A stretch of DNA of 64,000 bases from Fasciola hepatica. Taxonomy: Eukaryota; Platyhelminthes; Trematoda; Plagiorchiida; Fasciolidae. The stretch lies in the NCBI GenBank assembly GCA_948099385.1, contig CANUEZ040000104.1, positions 747,001 through 811,000 of the forward strand. Reading direction: 5' to 3'. Position numbers and translations under genes: made by a program. Below the pieces are notes generated by a model. It saw only the letters and a list, made by a program, of their open reading frames with translations. It did not search any database and was not told where the DNA came from. Shown one piece after another: positions 10,561 to 21,758 of the stretch (positions within the stretch are counted from its first letter, which is position 1; each line of letters starts with the position of its first letter).

Positions 10561-12659
10561 TCATCGCTTCTATTCATTTTGCTTTACTTGCTGACCCAGC
10601 GGCCTGCAGCGTGCTAGCCTCCAGAGGAACGTGTGTCGCTGTCTGCTTTGTCATCATCCTTGTACGCACCATATCGCTTTGGCCTGCAGTGGCCATCTTT
10701 GTACTCCAATTTCTGACACCGGCTGATGAGTCCTCTGGACTCGTATTTCGGGCGAATTCGTCAGCTTCTTGTTTTATCCTGTTGTTCGAACGTTTTCGGG
10801 CCTTGTTTGCTCTGTATGCACATTTGTATCACCTGGTGCAACCCAGAAGACTTTAGTTGTACTAAGCCCTAAGATATAAGCCATGCTTAGAAGCCTGCTT
10901 ATAAATCCCGGATTGGAAAATTGAACGTGTGTGAGAGGCGGTTCGCACGTGTCTCTTCCTTATGACCAAGTCCTCTCCTCCAGCTGGGTTACATTTTTGA
11001 GAGAAGCATGCCCAGGGATATCCACCGTCAGCAAAACATTCACTACGTGGCACCTGACGGTACTTTCTAGCTACCTGCCCCCTTTCACGTAGGGGCCTGG
11101 TACGCCACTTACGACTAAATTTTTGTTTCGCTAAAGCCCTATGTCACTTGAGTTCTGCTGCTTGTGGATGTCCACCTCCGTCTCTTTATCAATTCCTCAA
11201 TGGCCTTTGTACATTCTCGAATCTGGTCGACTACTTCCGTCTCTGTCATGATTTTCTTTTCCGTGGCTTTCCCTTTCAGCCACCTCTCCCTGATTCGGGG
11301 TTCCTTCCTCTGAGCTGCCGGAGCTTCTGTAGTGCACACATTATTTCTTTTATCCAGGCAGCTAAGGTCCTTCTGCCGTAGCCCTGACAGTTGCTGTCCC
11401 TACCTCGCCTTCGTTTGACTCTATGGAGGACACTTATATCTCGGTCCGTAAATCATCCGGCTATCGCCGACTGAGTGTGGCTGCCCTTACCTTTCGATCT
11501 AACGAATAGCCTACGATATTCTTGGAGCCTGCCTGACATATCCAGGTCAGCACTTGATGATTACAATATACCTAGTGACGAGCTCTGCTAGCCCCGCCCC
11601 CACATTCTATGCGGAACCATAAGTCACCTGAGTCTCATAATTTCGCTCATATCGACAGGGATTTTCGTGCATCGCACTTTTCCACATATGACTTCCCTGG
11701 CATTACTGCTTGGCTTACTGTTACCAAGGGATACGAAACCATCGCGTTCACGTACTCCAAGAACTAGTGAGTGGAGTGTAGTCAAATAAATGGAGGTCAC
11801 ACTACGTGTAAGGTAAATGGGTCGCGCTGATTTGTTTATTGGACCCAAATGGAGAGCAGACGCACAACTAAAGACGCAAGGTGATACGGTCATCAGCCAA
11901 AACCTGAAAGTTTGCCCATCCGTCAGTTGCTTCATTTAAGGGGTAAGACATTCGACAGTGCTTCGGGTAGAATCTCTTAGTCTTCCCCAATATTTTCTCA
12001 ATTATCCACGATCCAGCTCCCAAGCAGCATCACCTTACTGTGTAGCAAAGGAGACGAACAACAGAAGTCTATTCTGTGAAGGACCTTGTGTGGATAAAGC
12101 CAATCATGTGCCCAGATAGCTGCTTTGTTGGCTCTTTTCCGTAGCCCCCAACACTTTACGATTACTGTCGGTTTCTGAAAACCGGAAACTTCGTGCATTA
12201 TCAGCCCTGACAGGGAAAGGAGAAGTCTATGAGTAAATTGTGAACGGCTCTTGAGCTTATTGATGTAAGTAGGATCAGATAAGAGCTCAGAACGGGGACG
12301 GTGCCAATTATATTCCAGTTTCTCGCACCTGCGAGACACCGAGCCTCACAGTGCATCGACTTTCTGGGATCCTGTCTTTCAAAAGCTGGGAGGACAACAA
12401 ATAGGAGTTGCCGTCCCAGCAAGTGACGGGGAGCAACATTTCGAGAGGGCAGGGCCCGGCAACCAGCGAGTTTGCTTTCCATTCAAAAGTTATAACCTCT
12501 AGCTGTCAGTTCTCGTAAAAATTAGGAAAAAAAGACCCAGAAGAGTCAGAAAACTTTTGTAAGGGGTACCTAGTAACGTGAAACGGACTAAAAAACGGGA
12601 GGGTGAAGAGGAATAAGTAAAAGAAAAAGATGGGGAATGCTGAAGCAAACTCAAGTGCT
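10561..12659. other. No recognisable gene
   Basis: Open frames of 60-120 codons occur on both strands (for example 10488-10856 plus, 11998-12339 minus) but none has a motif I know. A GAGTCC/GGACTC hairpin beside CTGATGAG at 10723 was tested as a hammerhead and rejected. Confidence 0.3.
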
Positions 12660-13970
12660 ACCATAAAGCTCGATTTTTTGACTCTCTGGTGGTCACGAAA
12701 TGCATGAAATCTATCAACATCTAGCTTCTTCTTTACCAGGGCCACAGTGTTTGCTTCCACAAACGCTTCGGGAGGTTTACTCCAGTACTCAGTTGCCCTG
12801 CAAGCAAACGACCGGGCTCTGACGGTTTTTTAGCCCTCGGCTAGATTAGTTTCATCTCGCGTCCGCAAAGAGCGGAGTCTCTCGTCGCGGGTGAATGACG
12901 GCTTGTTAGTGGCTGACAACCCATTTAGTTGTTTCTTTATTTCGATCATTTCTGCCCGTAATCTCTTTCGTTGCAACTAGAACAACCTGAGCTCCACTAG
13001 CCCGTCCTCGCACTGCGGACCTCATAAACCTAATGCCCTTCCAGCGGACCCTCTTTGAATTTTCTTCAGAGATAAAATGTCCTTCCTTGACTACGGAGCC
13101 CAAGCGAGGTCGAACAAGGCTCGTATACAGTGGCTGCAGCACCCAGTGTCTCTTGATGAGAGTCTTCTGCACCGCTGGAAAATGGATCTGTTTGCCCAGT
13201 TGGTTGCTCGCAGACGTTTTACAGATGGTTTAAAGTCACTTGAAACCATCATGTCCGAGTCCCTGACCTCGCATTTCTGGGCCAGTGGTTCAGGACCGTC
13301 CGGTTTTAGATACCACATTCCATTTGTTCCCTCGGCAACCAGAAGTGAGCATTTTACCAGATTCAAGTGAAAGTCCCGTGCTATAGACCACTTGCAGAGG
13401 ACAGCTGGGTTCACTTTAATCTGACTAAATTCCGGGCATCCCAGAGACTTATCATTGGTGAACTTTAGGCAGGGAGACTTGCAGCCCGCGGTGTGTCGTT
13501 CACACCAATCAGAAACAGTATGGGATCCGGAACGGTTCCACGAATGACCTCAATAGGAGCTGCCGCCATCGAAAACTTCGTATCCTCTACTTTGACGCAG
13601 AATCGGAGGTCATTCAAGTGAGCTTGTAGCTACCCAATTAGCCCCGCAGCCATGCCCTTCCCCCTAGCTTGCGCAGAAGCAACCCTTGGTCCACCCCGTC
13701 AAAAGCCCTTCTAGAAGTCCAGGCAACCTACCTCCGCCTTCTCTCCCTTGTTACCTCATCAAAGTGGTTTGCAAGTTGCTGAGGCAAGATCTGTTCCTTT
13801 ATTAAGCCGTGTTGTTGGGCCGTGAATGGGTTGTTTTCCTTTAGCTGACCTACCAAAACATTTCGGATTGTTTTTTTCCCTGCATTCGCTATACCCCTTC
13901 GAGGGATATGTAACCCATTCGCAAAAATCGTAAAACCAGAATGGAATTTGTTTGCTGTTTCCACAACACT
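12660..13970 (-). pseudogene. CR1-like RT fragment
   Basis: Read on the minus strand from 13970 downward: a palm-1 relic (RNVLVGQLKENNPFTAQQHG near 13855-13795), a helix ending DEVTRERRRR, the catalytic-block relic CLDF..GF near 13720, a degraded VPDPILFLIGVND near 13530, and FTND at the position of the FADD active site near 13460, so the catalytic centre is lost. The thumb (EVRDSDMMVSSDFKPS, 13270-13220) and the tail (QPLYTSLVRPRLGSVVKEGH, 13130-13070; VEANTVALVKKKLDVDRF near 12755-12700) follow in different frames. Multiple frameshifts show an old copy. It begins where the minus-strand BEL/Pao copy breaks off, so one interrupted or truncated the other. Confidence 0.8.
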
Positions 13971-14209
13971 GGATTATGAAGCGGACGACATTGCAACGTA
14001 CATACAGCCATCAGATGTGCTATCACTAAGACTCGAGATGAGAGCCCACTTCACGGCTTGAGACAAGCGAACCCTTGATTCACACCGCCCACAATGGGAT
14101 AAAACAGTCGCGTGTTTGGAGCAACTAAACATAGCTTGGTTTGCAAAATGTGATGGGCTTGAAGCACGTGAAAGTTATATACATATACATATATATGGGG
14201 TACTTCTTT

Positions 14210-14560
14210 TCGAAGATCTGGCGATTGTTGGTCAGCCTACTATCTCTCCGTAGCAGTCCATCATTCAGTTTGGGGTTTAAATGCCTCAAGTCGCCTCTCG
14301 GAGATGATATATTTTGTCGGTTGGTCCAGCTTCTTCCGCCCTCTCGAGTTCTTGGGCGAAAGCCTCTTGTTGTATCATCTCGAATATATCGTGTTCCGCG
14401 GCTCGTAGTTCATCGGGTCTTATCGGACCCACTCGTATCCGGCCGGAGGGGCGCAGCCATTTCATGACTAGCAAAAGTATCTTAAACATGACCAACCTAA
14501 GTATTGAACGAAGTGCCTCCATCCAGGAGGGAAGTCTGACCAACTGTGACAAAACTAATG
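14210..14560 (-). pseudogene. BEL/Pao integrase N-terminal region
   Basis: From 14552 downward the frame reads through RIRVGPIRPDELRAAEHDIF and QQEAFAQELERA, the segment typical of Pao polyproteins between RNase H and the integrase zinc-binding domain. A frameshift near 14290 leads to GDLRHLNPKLNDGLLRRDSR, the next conserved block. Beyond 14210 the sequence becomes an AT-rich low-complexity run (14164-14200) and similarity is lost. Confidence 0.8.
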
Positions 14561-14753
14561 TAGCTTCGACGACTGCCTTCTTTCTCCGGTTCCAATTCCA
14601 GAGGGGTTTTTAGTTCGTACGGGGACAAGTCCTCTTTGGGCATTTGCAGGAATTTCGGTCCTCCCGTCCACGTGTCGAGTTGTCGGAAGTAGGTTGCACC
14701 TCAGGAGCACAGATCGGCTGGGTTATCATCAGACCTGGCAAGCTTCCTCTGGT

Positions 14754-15122
14754 TCATGGCGGTTTCGTCGTGGATAATCGCGAGCCGGTTGGCGACGAAA
14801 GCACTAAACCGGCTCTTGTGTTGTTAATGTAGCACAGCACTATCGTCGTGTCCATCCAAAACTGGCCTACCAAATGAAGAAGTTGAGACATCTCTTGTAC
14901 CGCTTGTACCACCCTGACTGCTAACACGGCTGCGCTGAGTTCAAGGCGTAAAATCGAAACCGATTTCGGTGGGGCAGAACGGGCTTTGGCGAACAGGATC
15001 CTCGTAGTATATTGTCCATCTCCCACGCAACATCGTCCGTACACCACGGCACCGTAACCGACTTCGGATGCGTCAGAAAAGGCGCGTGGCTCTCCCACCT
15101 GTGTTGTATGACAAAGGGGCAA
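14754..15122 (-). pseudogene. BEL/Pao RNase H region
   Basis: Frame with the Pao RNase H signature: AFSDASEVGYGAVVYGR (first acidic residue in FSDAS), KSVSILRLELSAAVLAVRV (second acidic residue in RLEL) and a FWMDTTIVLCYINN segment carrying a further Asp. It follows RT directly on the minus strand. It is open for about 120 codons, among the best preserved pieces of this copy. Confidence 0.85.
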
Positions 15123-15163
15123 ACGCCGTGGAATCCGTAGGTCTCCTAGTTTCTTTGAGGTGT

Positions 15164-16340
15164 TCAGAAATTCCTCCCAGCCCAGCCGGTCTTCTTGGTC
15201 CAGTGGCTGGTCCCAACCGACTTTCTCACGGCATAGATACTGCAGCAGGACTTTCCGGGTAACAGCCGAGGAGAGGCAAAACCGGGTGGATCGAACAGGC
15301 TAGAGGCTGCTGACAGTGTGCCACGACGAGTCACTGGTAGCTCGGGAGCGTTTAGATCGAAAACAAAGTCGTCCGTTTCTGCATTCCATTGTATTCCTAG
15401 AGTGCTTTCGGAAAAGGGTAAAGAGCCGTCCAAATCTCTAACACTTTCGGCCCTCTCGTGGCATGAAATGACTTGGAGCACTCCTGAAGCGTTCGACATC
15501 CATTTTGTGAGATGGAAGCAGCCCCCTTCCAGCAACCTTGTTAGGCCCCTTAACCGCGCTAGGGTCGAGTCTACGTCATCGAATGACCCAAGATGGTCGT
15601 CCAAGCAGAAGTTTCCGCCGGCGCCATTTACTACCGAACGGTGAACCAAGTCTCCATGTCTGTTCGCTGATTCTCGAAAGGCTTAGTTCGCAAAAAACGG
15701 TGATCATATAGTTCCGAACGGATGAACGGTCATCCTATAACTTATCTCTCCTTTGCCACGGTAGTTCTCTTCCCACCACAGGAAACGAAACGCATCCCGT
15801 TCTTCTACCGGTATTTTCACCTAGTGAAACACTTTCCTGATGTAGCAGACAGCGCCACTCCGCCCACTCCGAAACGACACAACAGTTCAATCAGTAGGGT
15901 GATCCAGTCAGGGCCCTCTGGTAGGCTATTGTCTACCGACTTGCCCTGGAACTTGGCTGCACAGCCGAACACCACTCACAGTTTTCGGGTTTCTTGGGGT
16001 TGATAACCGAGTGGTGAGATAGATACCAGATCTCCTTCCGGCCCTCGGTGGTTGCAGCCGAGAGCTTCTTTTCGCTTCATTACTTCTGCTTATCGTTCCC
16101 ACATATCCTGGTAGCATACGAAGCGTTCTTTCAATCGTAGTGGTCTTTGATGAGCATAGTTTCTGTTATCACCCAAAGGGTCAGCCGACTTTCTGCATGG
16201 GAAGGGAACCAATAAATTTTTTTAAGGCCTCTAATTCCTAGCCGCACTGTTTGCAAAGCAAAGTGGTCCTCTTGAGACAATGATATTCTTTCCTCTCCAA
16301 AGTCGTGGAAATCCTTTTCATACAGCCGCTGCAATTGGTA
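15164..16340 (-). pseudogene. BEL/Pao reverse transcriptase
   Basis: Minus-strand RT spread over several frames. N-terminal entry block near 16334-16200 (RLYEKDFHDFGEERISLSQE); KLRVVFDCAAKFQGKSVDNS near 15990-15930; then a poorly readable stretch; the active site CLDD at 15607-15596 (NFCLDDHLGSFDDV, where Pao elements usually have YVDD); and the connection region (GFASPRLLPGK near 15285). Losing the aromatic residue before LDD probably matters little, but stops and frameshifts make the enzyme dead. Confidence 0.85.
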
Positions 16341-16390
16341 CCCTGTGTGGTCCGCTTAGGCTGATGTGCAATTTACGGAACCACGTCCCC

Positions 16391-16830
16391 CTACTGGACC
16401 ATATAATATCCATCCTGGTGTCGTGCGTTCGACATAAGGTGCCTGAGGCTGCCCCCTCTCTTCTCTAGTACCCAATGTGCCTCTGGCACGTCACAGCCGA
16501 TGAGTAGGTCCACTTCGTCACCATCTAAGTCCACCACGGTTGCATATTGCAGGTGGGGCCACCTAGTCAAGATTGCGTTCACCGACCTTGGTGCTCGCAT
16601 TAAGAGATCAGCTAAAGTAAATGCCCCCGTTGATTGGATTTGCTCGTGAGTGTCTGAGGAGATGAGCCATAGCCTCAACCGGTCGGCAGTCAATACTTGT
16701 GTTCCGCCCACCGTGCTCACTAACAACGACTTCGTACTATTAGCGAGCCGGAGTTCGTTTTCAAGCCTTTACTTCTCCATGGTAGTTTCTGACCCACCGC
16801 CGAGGAATGCCAACGCTTTGACCACCTCAT
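16391..16830 (-). pseudogene. BEL/Pao protease (DUF1758-like) region
   Basis: The retropepsin-like segment begins near 16830 with AFLGGGSETTMEK, where Pao proteases normally have LD(S/G)GS; the catalytic Asp is replaced by Gly. The frame 16726-16391 continues with LMRAPRSVNAILTRWPHLQ and VDLLIGCDVPEAHWVLEK, the DUF1758 hallmark. It is homologous to the IRILIGADVPKAHWVL segment of the young copy at 7.44 kb but clearly diverged from it. Confidence 0.82.
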
Positions 16831-18190
16831 TTGGGGTCACCACGCCCACGGCAACTACACCAAAACGTATTGGTTTACTGGCCGACTGGGACGTTGAACA
16901 AATCACACAAAGCTTGGTGGTCGCCTCTGGTATAGTTTCTCTCGCCTGGCGTGACAATCGATGTTGTCTGCCCGCGCAACCCTTGTGACCACATCTGGTC
17001 TTTGTTCGACAAGCTGTCGCCCGGTGCGTGGTGCTGAGGCATATAAAGCACTCTCCTGTCATCCTCGCTATTCCCCAAAGTTCGTCCACTGTGGCGTTGA
17101 TGAACATTAGGCATTCTATTAGCCCATGGCCAGCGTCACAGGACCTGCAGCTTAGATGCTCCAGAGCCTCGCGAGAAATAGCGTGTGCATTTGTCCAAGG
17201 CTAACACTTCGGGTGGTCCCGAGCCGTGGTTTGAACCTGGCTAGTGCAGGGTTTGTTTACCCGGTTACTAACCCGGATGAGTCGGCCAAATCTACTGTCG
17301 GCTATTTTGGTTTGCCTTTCCAAGTACTCGGTCAGGTCTTCGAATTTAGCCTCAAGGTCGCCTCGTCCTATACGTCCCGCCTCCTCCGCCCACCGATCCT
17401 GTAGTTCGGGAGAGAGGCGATGGACTATGCTGTCCAAGGTATGTACTGCATCGAGGTCAGCCCCATGATGCAAATAGTCGAGGGCTATTGAACAGTTCTG
17501 CATTTTGATCACTAGGTCGGTCATTATGTAGACGTCGCCCTTGGTTCTTCTGGCCTCCATTAGGTTACGGGCTACCTTGAATGGCTGGCCGGACAGGTCC
17601 CTCAAAATCTTCCTTGCTCGTGCGTAGCCTTGCACCGGGTCGGGCATGGTACCACCATCGATAGCTTCTCTTACACGACCTCGACAGTATTGAGCCAGGA
17701 AGAGAAGCCTTTGTCCGCGGCAGGTTATCCTGTTTTCGACGAAAGTTTCGAGCTGCCTGATGAACTTGCATTAACGTTCAGATCGGCCGTCGAAAACTGT
17801 CAGTTCTACTCTTTGCTGATCGATCGTTGGCTGGTCGATGTTTTATATTCGACTACGGGCACAGAGTTTCCTATTTTAATTCGTCCTGATCTGTCGGATC
17901 GGTCGTAGTCCTTGGCCTTTTGCTGGCGCCCGTTCTGTCTACACTTCTGCTTTCTGGGTCTGGTACCTAGCCAATAGCCGTTTTTGTTCTTAGTCTAATA
18001 TCCTCAACTTAAATAGATCAATACTCTTGCAATCCATATTAACCTCAGTATTACATGAGCTAGCACTGACAGGACTAGGTGGCCCAGCATTTACTAAACA
18101 ATCCAAAGTACCCAAAACCTCCCCACTGACTTGCTGTTGCACTTCCTGTCCAGATCCCAATTGCTTCGATCCCTTATTTGGCTTGTTGCG
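16769..18190 (-). pseudogene. BEL/Pao gag with zinc knuckle
   Basis: The minus-strand gag starts near 18190 just inside the 5' LTR, with a Ser/Gln-rich N-terminus and a short charged helix (RLLARYQTQKAEV near 17980). The DUF1759 core follows: VFDGR near 17800, KFIRQLETFVENRI near 17770-17730, then the frame 17647-17201 (GYARARKILRDLSGQPFKVA). A CCHC knuckle with exact C-x2-C-x4-H-x4-C spacing lies at 17050-17009 (CFICLSTTHRATAC), with a second Cys/His cluster just after. Several stops and frameshifts are present. Confidence 0.82.
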
Positions 18191-18223
18191 TATTTTCTCG
18201 TTCCAAGTTGATCATCTGAGTAT

Positions 18224-18591
18224 TGTAAGACATCTTTGAGCAAAGCGTGGACAAATCTGGGAAGGATCCCAAAATCAGAAGGCGAATATCCGTGAAATTC
18301 AACGATACCAGATTATCAAATGAACAATGACACGAAAAAGGTACAAACCCCAATTACGCAATCACAAGAACTGTAAAAACGAGAACTGAATTGTGGCGTG
18401 CAAGAAAGGAGGACGAGCATCATGCAAGTCCAGAACAGGGACAAGATAGATCAGTGCACTGGACTCCAACAATCATGCTCGGTTCGTGGAACCACGGTGC
18501 ATAAAAAACCGGTAGTGTTAATGACTGACCTATGTCAAGGAAACGTGAAGTTGCAGTGTTTCTGGGGGATCTTCCACCATCAGCCTTCACA
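18224..18591 (-). repeat. 5' LTR of the minus-strand BEL/Pao copy
   Basis: 368 bp aligning over its length with the solo LTR at 23890-24268 (for example GGATCCCAAAATCAGAAGGC here, GGATCCCGAAATCAGAAGGC there). In plus-strand reading it starts TGTAAGACATC and ends CCTTCACA, giving TG...CA ends. Gag begins about 30-40 bp inside, as expected of a 5' LTR. The flanking pentamers AGTAT and AATAT nearly match, so a solo-LTR reading is possible but less likely. Confidence 0.8.
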
Positions 18592-18825
18592 AATATATCT
18601 TAGTACCGAAACAGTACTGGTGCGTGAAATACATTGAATGAAAACGAAAGCAACGGTGAAGCATAATGCGAACCATAAGCGCGTACAGTCGGCGAATAAC
18701 CGAAAGTGAAGGTGATTCGAAAACGAGGTCGACGGAAACCTCGGAATAGTCAGTCCAGTTAGCCGCAAGCAACAGAACAAAACAATGAGTTTGGAATCAG
18801 ACGTCAGAAAAGATGGCAGAGAAAA
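18592..18825. repeat. Dispersed repeat A, copy 1
   Basis: Aligns with 20656-20902 in the same orientation. Conserved pieces include ATATATC, ACCGAAACAGTAC, GCGCGTACA.TCGGCGAA, CCGAAAGTGAA and GGTCGACGGAAACCTCGG. There is no coding frame and no clear Pol III box. It abuts the outer edge of the BEL LTR. Nature unknown; a SINE or LTR fragment is possible. Confidence 0.7.
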
Positions 18826-19300
18826 CAATTACTTGCTTTACTCCGAAATTTCGGTGAGCTCTACCACATCACTCTATCTTGAGGCACTTGTTAATGAACT
18901 TTCATCAATTTCCATTGGAGAGAATAACATGATCTACGAATACCCTCGAAAATTACTTACTACGACCCGGACACTTTCCTGTGCCTAGCATCCCTATAAA
19001 AAGTAGCATTTTACAGAGAATTCAAGGTGTGTTTCCATTTTACGAACCGTACTTGAAGCTTTCGGCGAAATTCCGCAGCTTATTCCAAATAATTAAGACA
19101 GTCCCAAAATAGTCCCTGGAGGGACATGTTAGGGACCAAATGCTCTCTATTTGTGCTGGCCGGGCTGGTACACCGTAGTGTTTTTCCAATGACGTTTAAT
19201 GGTATGAAAAAACTATTCTCAATCTAATTACTAAAAAATAGTCCCGCGAGGGGCTATCTTGGGACAAAAGTGGGCACCCCTGTGCTGACTGGGAGAAGAC
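18826..19300. other. No gene; scattered GGGAC/GTCCC motifs
   Basis: Non-coding. Two stretches (near 19100-19150 and 19240-19265) contain the AATAGTCCC...GGGAC pattern that recurs in the hairpin repeat family at 28.4-34.5 kb. Confidence 0.35.
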
Positions 19301-21685
19301 CTTTCCCAGATGTGCCTACGAAGAAGAGGCGACTCTTCAAGAATTCGAAGTGCCTGTAGACCGCAGGCCTTCAGGTGCAAGAAACTGGATGGTCGAGCAG
19401 ACTGAGGGCAAGTCTTGGAAGCTGGGCTGAGCCGAACAGAAATGAGCCGAGTGAGAAAGACCCTAAAACAGAAGTAAAGAAAATTCAAAAAGTACAAACG
19501 TACTAGTGGCTAGCGGCCCTTCCTGCAATTTATAGCAGCGAGGACTAGACCATCTCAGGTACAGAAACAGCGCAGAAACAAATACAGGGAAAGTATTGCA
19601 CGGAAAGCTGAAAGCTATCCGAAAGCATACTACAACTACGTTCAATCAAAGGTGGCGCCGAGGAAAGCCGTAGGCTGTGTCAGGAACTCACATTGAATGC
19701 GTGCAATTAGCAGTCAGGAAAAGGCAAAAGTCCTGTTGAAACTCTTTCGGCAGGCATAAAGACAAGACCAGGGTGCTCAGGGGCTAGCTGCGATCAGAGG
19801 CAGTGAAGTCCCGGAAATGGAGGAAGGAGAAATCAACGCACGAGAGGCGTGGAACAGCCTGAAGCAGCTAGACATATCCAAGGCGGCGGGGCCGGATGAT
19901 ATCTACCCAGCAATACTAAAGCCGCTATCGCCAGTGCTGGCCGAACCGCTAGCTAGGCTTTTCAACGCATCACTAGACAAGAGTGTGCTACCTAAGGATT
20001 GGCTTGTATCAAGCATCACGCCCGCTTATAAAGGTGGAGACGGAGACACGTACCAGATTAACTCGACTTCAGTGGTGCCTAAAACCCTCGAGAGAATACT
20101 ACGAGACAGAACAGTGAGGCATTTAGAGAGGAACAACTTGATGACTGCAAACCGGCATGTGTTATGGCACAGGAGCTCTTGTCTCTCTAACCTAATAAGT
20201 TTCTTGGATGAGATAACCGACAAAGTGGATCGAGGAAAACGGGTGGAAGCCTGCTGTCTGGATTTCCAAAAGGCATTTGAATTGGTTAACCACAGACTGC
20301 TCGAAGCAAAAATGGAATCTTTTCAACTTACGGCGAAAATAGAGAAGTGGATTGTAAAAAGCTTAAAGGATAGTTTTCAGAGTGAGATTGGAGGGTTGCT
20401 TGTCGAACAATGGGAGACTGCATAGTGGCGTTCTGCAAGAGTCGGTCCTGGGGTGGCTGTCGTTCCTGGTGCACATCAAAAATCTGGAAGACGGGTTGGA
20501 AAACCCGTGCTTCTCGTTCGAGGATGAACTTATAGAGGACTTTCGAGAGCGGCTGGTTAACGTGTCTCCTATTGGGTCTAGCAGCGAAATACCAACGTTA
20601 TCCCCTCTATCGGACGAATAGAGAAGACGCAAGTCGGTTTACAGATGCAAGGTGTATTCTATATATCGTGGCACCGAAACAGTACCGATACGAGAGATAT
20701 ACCGAACGGAAAACGAGACGACACGCAACGGCTATGCAGAAGGTGAACCGCGAGCGCGTACAATCGGCGAACAACCGAAAGTGAAAGTGATTCGAAACAA
20801 GGTCGACGGAAACCTCGGATGAGTCAGTCTAGTAAAACGTACGCAACCGGACGATACCATGAGGTCGATGTCAAACGTCGGAAAAGATCGTAGAGAAAGT
20901 AGATCCAAAATAGTGTCCATAAAACAGTCATTTTCTCAGAACGATCGAGGTCACTACAACTTCAAGGTGGTAGGAGAGCCAGATGATTCGGTGTTTCAGC
21001 GCGATCTAGGTAGGGTGCATTAGCGGCCAGTGCCGTGGAATCTTCCCCCGACACCTCATCAAGGAAGAAGACCATGGCCCATACGATATATGGGGCCATC
21101 TGACAATCGGGAGGCGCCAGATCAGACCATAGAAGCCCAGAAGCTAGGGGTGATGATAAGTGCTCACTTTAAGCCAAGTCGCCAGTGCCGCAAAGTAATG
21201 CAGGAGGCATGTACAGGTCTGCTCCAGTTAGGGGCGGAGGACAGCGCTAGGAATCCGAGGGTCTTATTGCCATTGTACAAGGCTTCTTTTGAGATCTCAT
21301 TCAAAAAACTGTGTCCAGGTATGGGGGCCATATTTGGTGAGGGACATCAAGACTCTCGAGCGGCTACGAAGCTGATTCGCGCGATTGTCAGGAGAATATA
21401 TAAATTTTTGCCACGAACAGGGGTTGGGGAATCTAGGGTTATTTTCTCTAGAACGAAGAAGAATGTAGGGTGACCTCATAGTGGCATCCAAAATACCAAG
21501 AGGATTTACAAAAGCATGAATTCACAGAGGGACCATTTTTTGAGCAGCAAGGGAATGGCTGCCTAAGAAGTCATGTGCTGACAACTGAAAAAGAGAAAGA
21601 TTTGAGTCAAATCAGAGGTAAGTCTTTTGCAGTTAGGGTCGCTAATGACTGGAATAGACTGCCAGGAGTTCCGTTCCGTTCAGTT
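19300..21685 (+). pseudogene. CR1-like retrotransposon, RT portion
   Basis: Plus-strand RT relic. A linker (IARKAESYPKAYYNYVQSK near 19590-19650) precedes the long frame 19817-20425: SKAAGPDDIYPAILKPLSP, VLPKDWLVSSITPAYKGG, a palm-1 block, SCLSNLISFLDEITDKVD and the catalytic CCLDFQKAFELVNHRLL. A frameshift leads to 20382-20621, where the active site reads FEDEL instead of FADDL and is therefore inactivated. Repeat A (20656-20902) interrupts it; the thumb resumes at 21030 (LGVMISAHFKPSRQCRKVM) and the tail reaches FAVRVANDWNRLPG near 21665. The 3' end abuts the TGAAC tail of the opposing CR1 copy, which inserted into it. Confidence 0.85.
20656..20902. repeat. Dispersed repeat A, copy 2
   Basis: Second copy of the unit at 18592-18825, inside the CR1 relic between its broken active site and its thumb. 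Readable identity about 70-75 percent. The ends are not sharp and I found no target duplication. Confidence 0.65.
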
Positions 21686-21758
21686 TATTTCAGTTTGCAA
21701 AGGACAGGTAATGGCCACGGCCAATCGAGCGTCCAGAATTCCTTTGATGGGATGCACA

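Larger units (their letters stand above)
13980..18591 (-). mobile_element. Older BEL/Pao retrotransposon copy, 3' truncated
   Basis: On the minus strand: 5' LTR (18591-18224), gag, CCHC knuckles, protease, RT, RNase H and the beginning of integrase, in canonical Pao order, ending near 14000 where recognisable integrase sequence fades and a CR1 relic begins. The copy has many stops and frameshifts and no 3' LTR in place. Its LTR family is the same as the solo LTR at 23890-24268, which gives independent support for the LTR boundary. Confidence 0.87.

Noticed and set aside
10718..10760. Hammerhead-like CTGATGAG followed by a perfect GAGTCC/GGACTC stem
   Set aside because: The obligatory GAAA after stem II is missing (the sequence reads TCGTATTTC), and no pairing stem I with a GTC site is found. 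Chance or a dead relic at best.
18224..18591. Second solo LTR with target duplication AGTAT/AATAT
   Set aside because: The pentamers differ by one base in AT-rich sequence, and a BEL gag in the same orientation begins directly inside, so a 5' LTR is the simpler reading.
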